Origin: Litsea cubeba
Taxonomy: Eukaryota > Streptophyta > Magnoliopsida > Laurales > Lauraceae
Assembly: GCA_012931725.1 (NCBI GenBank)
Contig: CM022949.1
Location: 61,876,106 to 61,940,105 of the forward strand
DNA: 64,000 nt
Direction of reading: 5' to 3'
The position numbers and the translations under genes are program-made. This document shows positions 57,544-64,000 of this stretch, one piece after another (within the stretch, counting starts at the first letter, position 1; every line of letters starts with the position of its first letter). Below the pieces are notes generated by a model. That model made no database searches. It saw only the letters and a list, made by a program, of their open reading frames with translations, and was not told where the DNA came from.

Positions 57544-58020
57544 ACATTCGGTCAATCTTAGAGATTCGACACCTTTTTGGGAAATTTTGTTTAATAACTT
57601 TTGGGGGTATTCTTTTGTGATGTACTGGCCTTTGTTGACCTTTATTTTGGGGGAAATTAACTAACTGATCTTTTGTATAATCATTAACTTCATGCTTTTG
57701 GGAAATGCTAATACGATCATTGCTCATTCTGATATTATGTTGTCTTTAATTATGAATTCGGTCTTGTTTATAGTTTGGTATGAATATGATTTACTACACG
57801 CTTCCGCATATTGAAAATGTATATGTGTTTATGTGAGATGATTTGTATGGATAATCCTCACCGTGGAATCCTGGGGGAAATCACGTGCACGGATAAAATG
57901 TTTTCTTTATTTTCATGTACGGATTAGCCAACCAAAGAGATGCACATGGCGCGGCATCAACAGTTCGCACTTTAGATCCCAGACTTGGCCCCTAACCCGG
58001 TCCGAGGTCGTGACAGAAAG

Positions 58021-58269
58021 ACACAAATTCTCCATTACAACACAACCGAGCTCCAAAGGTATAATCTACTTCCTTGTATGTTGTAGATTTTTATGGTAGC
58101 TTGTTTGTTGCTGTACTATCTTCTTGATAGGTTTATTTATTGATCATGATGGCTGCGATTGAGGGTATGTATCTTGGATTGGGTTTGTAGTCTTCTGGAT
58201 AGTTGATCACTGCTTTAAGTTGGTCAAATGTTTTTGAAACCTATTCTAGAGGCCCATCTATTTTCAATA
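58021..58269 (+). repeat. Second copia LTR, last piece
   Basis: Continues the copia LTR after the solo LTR (ACACAACCGAGCTCCAAAG, as at 53620 in the first LTR) and ends TTTCAATA, a decayed form of the TTCCAACA end at 53846. Confidence 0.82.
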
Positions 58270-58271
58270 AT

Positions 58272-58284
58272 TGGTATCAGAGCC
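58272..58284 (+). promoter_or_regulatory. Copia primer binding site
   Basis: TGGTATCAGAGCC follows the second copia LTR by two bases. It marks that LTR as a 5' LTR of a second copia copy. Confidence 0.9.
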
Positions 58285-58665
58285 ATACCGCATCTCTAAT
58301 CATGTTAGATCAGTTATCTAAATCTAATCTTTGCATGAGATGTGAAGAGGATAAACCTAGGGCTTTGTAAGGATCAGATTTGTTGATTTTATGCTTATTA
58401 TATCTTTAATGAATGAAATAGAAGTGACTGGTTCGGAAAAAAAAAAGATAGCGTTCTACAGGTTTTCCACCCCGGGTCACTCGAGTGAACTTAGGTCCGT
58501 TCGAGCGAACCAGGTACTGGAATGGGTCCGCTCGAGCGAACTAAGTGCAGAGAGTTTCTGTTTTGGCTGTCCGAGGTTTTCATCATGAGTTGATGAATGG
58601 AATCTTCCTAAACCTAGTCCCTACTATGTTCATGATACTAACTTTGCAGTTTCATGTCCTCTCCA
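58285..58665 (+). mobile_element. Copia leader and gag-start remnant
   Basis: Begins CATACCGCATCTCTAATC then ATG with a short frame (MLDQLSKSNL...). The segment 58485-58545 contains CACTCGAGTGAAC and GCTCGAGCGAAC repeats like those of the E2 LTR. Coding similarity to gag is not recognisable beyond the first residues. It ends where LTR D begins. Confidence 0.55.
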
Positions 58666-61218
58666 TGATGGACAGCGCTTCTATCGCTCAGTTCTACCGA
58701 GGTCGGCGGACGTGGGAGTCCATTTGGGTCCGACCCTTTCGTAACCGGGGGGGCAGAGGCGTGCATCAATATTTTTGTGTGGGTGTACCAGATTTTCTAT
58801 TTTACTTGGAATTGCAAGTGGTGATCTGGAGATCAACCTTCGCAAGTAAAACAGAAATCAACTTCTTTCAAGTTTTCCATTGCACATATATTTAAGAAAA
58901 GAGACATTTTTCTTAATTTGCCGTGAAAGGCGATTTTTTTGGCATTTATAGCCGATTTTATAATTCTTATCAATAATGAAAGACAAGAGTTGGGATTTTT
59001 GTCTCTTTTGGAAAAATACAAACTACAATGGAAAGCAAGAAAAGGAGGATCTAACTTCTCAGGAGATTGTGGGGGACTCATTCAGATTGACGGTCGCAAG
59101 CCATATGTGGACTTCGCCATCATCCATGCAGATGAGAATAGAGGATGCTCTTGATTCGCTTGGCTTGGCTATAACCTCAGGTTTTTAGAGGACAAAGACC
59201 CAAAGGAGGTCCTATGTCTAATAAAAAACTAAGTAGACGAGCTGAAAAGCCACGTCTAAGCCATTGGAGGCAGAAGGAGAAGGCAAGGACCTTGGGGGGG
59301 GGGGTACCCCCAAAGGGACTTTTGTCAACTTGTAGCGGTGGTTGGTTTAGAACTTCCGCAGAGTTTTCTCTCTTTCTTTCTCTTAGATTTTTGATGCCTT
59401 TTTCTGTCTGAGTTTCCGAATTTTCTGTAGTCTGTCGTGTTCTTCATTCTTCTTGTAGTGCTCTCCTATTTATAGGCTTTATGGTAGCCATTTAGGAGGG
59501 TTTATGGGCTTTTATTGTCATTAAGACTCATAACGGGAGGAGTTACAGGATTTAATTCCTTTATTTTGTAACTCCTTTTTCTTGGCTTCTGATTGGCCGG
59601 AGGAGATTGAGGGCATTTAATCGCCTTTAATCGCCATGATGGGAGGAGTTTCATGGGTCAACTGCCATGAATCAATTGACTTGTAACTCCCGAATGCTTG
59701 CTTCTGATTGGGCCGTCCAAAGAAATGGATTAATGACTGTAATAAAGCTAGTCAATTAATCACATTAAGTGGTTGCCGAGCAGTTGAAGAGTCGCGGGCC
59801 GTGCCGCGTCTTTTGGGATTCTTCTGGCAATGATTATCGATGGATCTTCATGTAGATCGATATCGGATGACCATGTACCTTCAGGTATTGGTTGCCAATA
59901 GTGGGTCGGTGCCATCTGTCCTGTCAATTTCTCAATCGGTCGGGTAGAAAGCACAATCTTTTGGTTGATCGGTTGGCGATCAATGTTGATTTTGATACTC
60001 TTGATGATTGACCCATGATTTTGACGGATGTCAAAGGATTTTGTGTCTCAAAAGTATGAATTTTGGAAAATCCCAGGGGTTGGACACTTTGAATTGCGAA
60101 AAACGATGAAAAATGAGGCTTCCGGGGCCCCCCCGGCGATCCTAGGCTCCATGGTCCCCGGCGACCATGGGCCAGGGTCGCAGGGTCTTCGACCCTGGGG
60201 GGTTTTCCCCCTTTTTGTCCCGTTTTGGGTCCGTTTTTTATGTTTTTTTTCTTTTTTCTTCTGTATTTTTTCTTGACATTTTTTATTATTTATTGGCCTG
60301 ATTTCCCTATAGAAAACTTGATGAGAATCCTTGCATTTTTGGTTTGCAAAGTTTCTAATTTTCCGAGAAAGCCGAAGACTTTGTCGCGCAGAGCTGTCGA
60401 TTTTCCGTCAGAAGCTGAAACTAGGTCAAACGATGTCGGAATGACCTGAAATTTGGGGTGAAGCCTCCTGGGCAATAAATAAGACCAACCATAGGCTTTT
60501 GATTGAGTTTTGAAGCCATTAGGGGTTTTATCACTAGTAGACTTATTTTTGTCGCGATAAAGATATCGCGGCTTGATGTGCGGTCAACCGATGTCCAATT
60601 GACTTGAAATTTGACATGGAACCTATTGGAGTCATTTTAAGATGATCCATAGGCTCTGTCTTGGAAACCATGGTCCCAGGGAGCTTCGCCGCCGAGAGGA
60701 CTGATTTGACTTCCGAGCGTCAAAGTCTGATCAAATGTTGTCGAAATGACCTGAAATTTGACGTGTAGCCCTTTGTAAGCATGTTGAAGCCGTCCGTGTG
60801 CTCTATCTGATGAGTAATGGCCTCGATGGTTCTCTCCCCCGAGAGGCTTGATTTAGCTGTTCGAGGGTTGATGTAGGGCCAAACGTTGCCGGTTTGACTC
60901 GGAACTTGGCATGGAGCCTTTTGGATGTATTTTGAGACCATCCATCGGCTCTGATCGAAGATTTGGTGTCTCCGATGCTTTCGCCGCCGGGAACCCCTTT
61001 TCAGCTGCCGGAGAAGCGAAGCTAGGCTAAATGATTTTGAAATGGCCTGAAACTTCTTGTGTACTCCTCTTTTGGCTGTCTTGAAGGATCTTACAGTTTT
61101 TTTTTTATTCTGACAAGATTTGATTTTTTGGAAGTAGCATTGCCTATTTATGGCAGGTTGCAACTTCATGTAGCTATTTGGATCTTGAAGAGGTAAAGTG
61201 ACATTTTTGCTGTCAACA
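58666..61218 (-). repeat. LTR D of an inverted Ogre-like element
   Basis: On the minus strand it starts TGTTGACAGC (61218) and ends CTGTCCATCA (58666). It carries the extra block of LTR C, the GGAGTTACA inverted repeat and a TATA box (TATAAATA, 59472-59465 on the minus strand). It is the 3' LTR, because accessory-gene sequence lies at 61219-64000 and no primer site lies beyond 58666. Confidence 0.93.
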
Positions 61219-61439
61219 AATGCCCCATTGAGGTGCAGTGACGAGTTGCTTAACTTTTGTAGTCGATGTGCCTCGAAGAGATTTTTTTAAGGAGAGCTTA
61301 TGACTTGACCAAGAGTCTTTGAGCAGTCTTTCTTTTGGTATTTGTAGTCTTTTGAGCTTCCTGGGGAATTTTATGGTAGTGAAAGGAATCACGTACCATC
61401 TCAAGGCAAAGTTTTGAAGATGACATCAGGGATGTGGAT

Positions 61440-61610
61440 TTGGGTTTTAACCTTGTGACCTAACAAGCTGTATGTGGCAGGTTAGGGAGTCGGGTTTGGT
61501 TTTGACCGTGTGACCCAACAAGCTGTATGTGGGATGTTGGGGGGTCGATTTAGGTTATGATCTTGTGACCTAACAAGCTGTATGTGGCAAGTTAGGGGAC
61601 CAAGATTTGG
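61440..61610. repeat. About 63-bp tandem repeats (D)
   Basis: Three units of TGTGACCTAACAAGCTGTATGT type with TGGCAGGTTAGGG, the reverse complement of the arrays at 10285 and 42060. Confidence 0.85.
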
Positions 61611-61914
61611 TTTGGATTTTTGTGGAATGTCAATTTCAAGATTTTGGCTCAATTTGGTATATGAGGTTGGATGGTTTGATTTCTGGAAGCTCATGGGGCT
61701 TGGAATTCTTTTTTGTATGGTCCAATCAACTCAAAAGAGGCATGGAACCATTTTTGTAAGCTCTTGGTAAGAGGGATTTCTCTTTGACTAAAAGCCCAAA
61801 AAAAAATTTCTTTTAGTGCCTAGGTGGTCAAATCTGGCCTCATATGGGCTAACCCATGGGACCTTAAGCTTTTGAAATGGCTTGGATCTGATATGGTGTC
61901 ATTTCTTTAAAGAA

Positions 61915-62150
61915 TATCTAAAAATATCTCCTTTGGATAGGGAATATCTAAGAATATCTTTACTTGGAGAGAATCTCTCATGTTCCCTTTATTTTGGGAG
62001 AGAATATCTCAAGATATCTTTCTTTGGGAGAGAATATCTAAAATCTCCTATCTTTTGGGAGAAAATCTCTCATTGATTTCTTTTTTGGAGAGAATCCCTC
62101 AAGATATCTTTCTTTTGGGAAAGAATCTTTCTAATTTCTTTCTTTTGGTA
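61915..62150. repeat. AAGATATCTT array upstream of the accessory gene (D)
   Basis: About eight units of GGGAGAGAATATCTCAAGAT and ATCTTTC; it ends about 60 bases before the TATA box on the + strand. Confidence 0.85.
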
Positions 62151-62209
62151 AGGTTACTAATTAGTAATACTTACCTCTTTTTTCTTTCATTCTTTGGTTT
62201 GCTCTCTTC

Positions 62210-62216
62210 TATAAAA
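62210..62216 (+). promoter_or_regulatory. TATA box of the D accessory gene
   Basis: TATAAAA in TTCTATAAAAGCAAGG, 129 bases before the ATG at 62339. The intervening sequence is a plausible CTTC-rich 5' leader. Confidence 0.78.
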
Positions 62217-62338
62217 GCAAGGAGGAGGTTGGATCTCTTGCTCTTATTGCTTTCTTTTGCAACAATCCCAAGAGGGCTTCAAGACCAAGAGTTCTTCTTC
62301 TTCAAGATCTTCAAGACTTTTCTTCTTCTTCTCCATCA

Positions 62339-64000
62339 ATGGCTTCAAGTAAGTTCCCTTTTTCAAGAAAACTCCATTGTAGGAAATAGGATGAAAAAAA
62401 AAGTTCTTTCCTTTTTTGTTTCTTTTCCACGTGTTTTCTCTTTTTTTTTACACGTTTTTTTTTCATGCTTTCTTTTTTTTTTTGCATGTTTGTTTTTTTT
62501 TTCCTTTTGTGGGCCATATGGACAGATTCGTACGAATCTGGCCATACGGCCACGTGGCCTGTGGGCCAGCCTCCTTTTCTTTTTGTTTTCTTTCTCTCCC
62601 CTTTTTTTTTGAGAAAATTTTCTATTTTTTTTTTGTTCTTTTTCTTTCTCCTTTCTCTCTTTTTTTTTTGAGAAAGTTTCTTTTCTTTTTTTTTTTTGCT
62701 CATCATGATAATGTAATTTTTTTTTCAAACCAAGATGTTCATGCATGTATATTGAATTGTAGCATGATATGATAGCATACCTGAAAGGTTTTGCAAATTG
62801 GGAATTTGGAGCTCGCAACGATGTTGAGCCCTTCCTGATTTTGAGAAGACTTTTAGGTTTCGAAAGTTTGGAGTTTCGGAGCTCGCAGCAATGTTGAGCC
62901 CATCTTCAAGCTTTGTATTTCTTTCGGAGTAGTTCCTTTTCTTCGGAATTGCCCCGGCATCATGTCAAAATTTCGCTAGATTTTTTTTTAGCGAAATCAT
63001 GTCATTTTGATGATTGATGTTTTTCTTTTCCATCCTTTGCAGGTGGTTCCTCTAGAACGAACAAGGGTAAAGAGCCTGCTATCAGCGTACCTCGTCGATC
63101 TTCTAATCCGGCTGTTCAGCAGGCTTGGGACAAGGTTCAGTATATTGAGAGAAACCTGGAAGAGTGTGACTCTCTCAATAAAGATGAGATGAGGCAGCGA
63201 CTGATCGCTCTCAAGGGAGAGGAATTCTATAAGATCATGGTAAGCAGTCGTCCATGGGTGATAGACGATCAGAGGGTTTTGCCCAAGCCTACCTTATTCT
63301 TTGGTGATGCCGTCCCTGATGACATAACATACCAGAGGAGATGTTTTCAGTTTTCTTTCACAGCTGATAGTGAGAAGAAGACTGTTGCTACCCGGTCGAC
63401 GTTTGATCGCACCGTCTCGATCATGAGCCTTGCCCCCACGTGCTCTAAGAGGGAAGATCCTCCAAGCTGGGTGAGAAGGACAAATGTAATCAAGACCGGG
63501 GTTTTTGTTGGCGGTTCTCCTGGATATACGGAGAAGTCGCCGGCTGACATGGACATGTTGATGCCGGCCAGCGGCTACCAGGGCTCTGATTATCCGTCGG
63601 TCGATTTGGGACCGGTGGGCCTTGGCATTTTCAGCGGTGACGACAGTAATTGGGTGAAGCCTTTTCGACTTCGTGGCCGTTTCAGTGCTGACTCCAAGTG
63701 GAAGTCGTGACTGATCGCATCCTGCTGATTGGTGGTGCCATTTTGAAGGAAGCCGGGATTTTTGATGCAGTTCGCGCCTTTAGGGAGACTGTGATCTTTT
63801 CCGACGAGGCCTTCATGGCTATGTTCGAGACATTCCTTCCACAAACCAATACCTTCGTTGTGACAAATGGTGAGATTGGTTTCTCTTTGAAGGAGCTGAG
63901 CGCCATTACTAGATTGCCCATCCTTGGCAAACTCTATGAGGAGTTTATGCCGATCGACAGCATCCTCGAGGAGTAGTCGGAGGAGTTCAGGCTTCTGTAC
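62339..64000 (+). pseudogene. D accessory gene, plant-mobile-domain-like, 5' part with intron 1
   Basis: Exon 1 is ATGGCTTCAA (62339-62348), donor GTAAGT (62349), acceptor CTTTGCAG (ending 63042) and exon 2 from 63043. Joining them gives an open frame that begins MASSGSSRTNKGKEP and runs straight into the long frame (MRQRLIALKG...), which supports the intron of 694 bases. The product resembles the E3 accessory protein and the plant mobile domain family (TFVVTNGEIGFSLKEL). Two breaks: one G is missing near 63707 (TCGTGACTGAT against TCGTGGACTGAT in E3), and TAG at 63974-63976 stands where E3 has CAG. The gene runs on past the window end. Confidence 0.82.

Larger units (their letters stand above)
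54962..58015 (+). repeat. Solo LTR of a third Tekay/Del-like chromovirus family
   Basis: TGTACGACCC...GTGACA, 3054 bases, flanked by perfect GAAAG duplications (54957-54961, 58016-58020). Its internal part was lost by LTR-LTR recombination. It shares the general order of E1 and E2 LTRs: pyrimidine-rich leader-like part, GCAAGT donor candidate (55923), palindromic TCGGTYAG cluster (56330-56565), CTGCAGCTTGGATCCC (57068) and exon-like module (57451-57543). Confidence 0.95.
61219..64000 (-). mobile_element. D: internal 3' part of an inverted Ogre-like element
   Basis: In minus-strand order: accessory gene start (read on the + strand), promoter, AAGATATCTT array (61915-62150), 63-bp repeats (61440-61610), then the purine tract AATGGGGCATT before LTR D. 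It continues past the window end. Confidence 0.9.

Noticed and set aside
58331..58540. Host gene fragment downstream of the copia primer site
   Set aside because: The primer site and position mark it as copia leader; the short frames have no domain.

Overview
This 64 kb window looks like intergenic heterochromatin of a flowering plant, most likely a dicot, and is almost wholly nested transposable elements. The plant assignment rests on three things. Two chromodomain Ty3/gypsy (chromovirus, Tekay/Del-like) elements have initiator-Met-tRNA primer sites. A very large Ogre-like (Tat-lineage) Ty3/gypsy element carries a second, archaeal-type RNase H. An accessory gene resembles the plant mobile domain family. 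I see no convincing host gene, tRNA, rRNA or CRISPR array.

Layout. 1-8847: chromovirus E1, its 5' LTR cut by the window edge; it is inserted in an older Ogre-like copy (E4), seen at 8848-10460. 10461-44813: Ogre-like element E3, with LTR A 10461-12777 and LTR B 42520-44813; it is about 23 kb once the nested insert is subtracted. E3 carries a repeat-rich leader, ORF1, gag, protease, and a pol with a G-patch-like motif, RT, two RNases H and integrase. It also carries a spliced accessory gene on the opposite strand (36717-41366). 23305-34595: chromovirus E2, inserted in the E3 integrase with a perfect AATAC target duplication. 44814-47627: the rest of E4, ending in LTR C. 47628-58665: a badly decayed Ty1/copia region, broken up by a non-autonomous hAT element (8-bp duplication AGTGCTGG), a gypsy LTR fragment and a 3.05 kb solo LTR (duplication GAAAG). 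58666-64000: a third Ogre-like copy (D) in inverse orientation, showing its LTR and the start of its accessory gene, whose promoter, first splice sites and start codon are easy to read.

How it works together. gag-pol of E1, E2 and E3 reads on the + strand from LTR promoters. The Ogre-like accessory gene has its own TATA box, a 10-nt first exon and several introns, and is transcribed toward pol, so the two transcripts converge. Every coding region seen is damaged by frameshifts, nonsense changes or nested insertions, so no element here looks autonomous.

Most worth a second look: (1) a small exon-like module conserved in three otherwise different chromovirus LTRs, ending in a Glu-Trp-x-x-Asp-Asp-Val-x-stop peptide; (2) a probable leader intron in the same elements, ending 4 nt before the gag start; (3) the antisense, intron-bearing plant-mobile-domain-like gene of the Ogre-like family.
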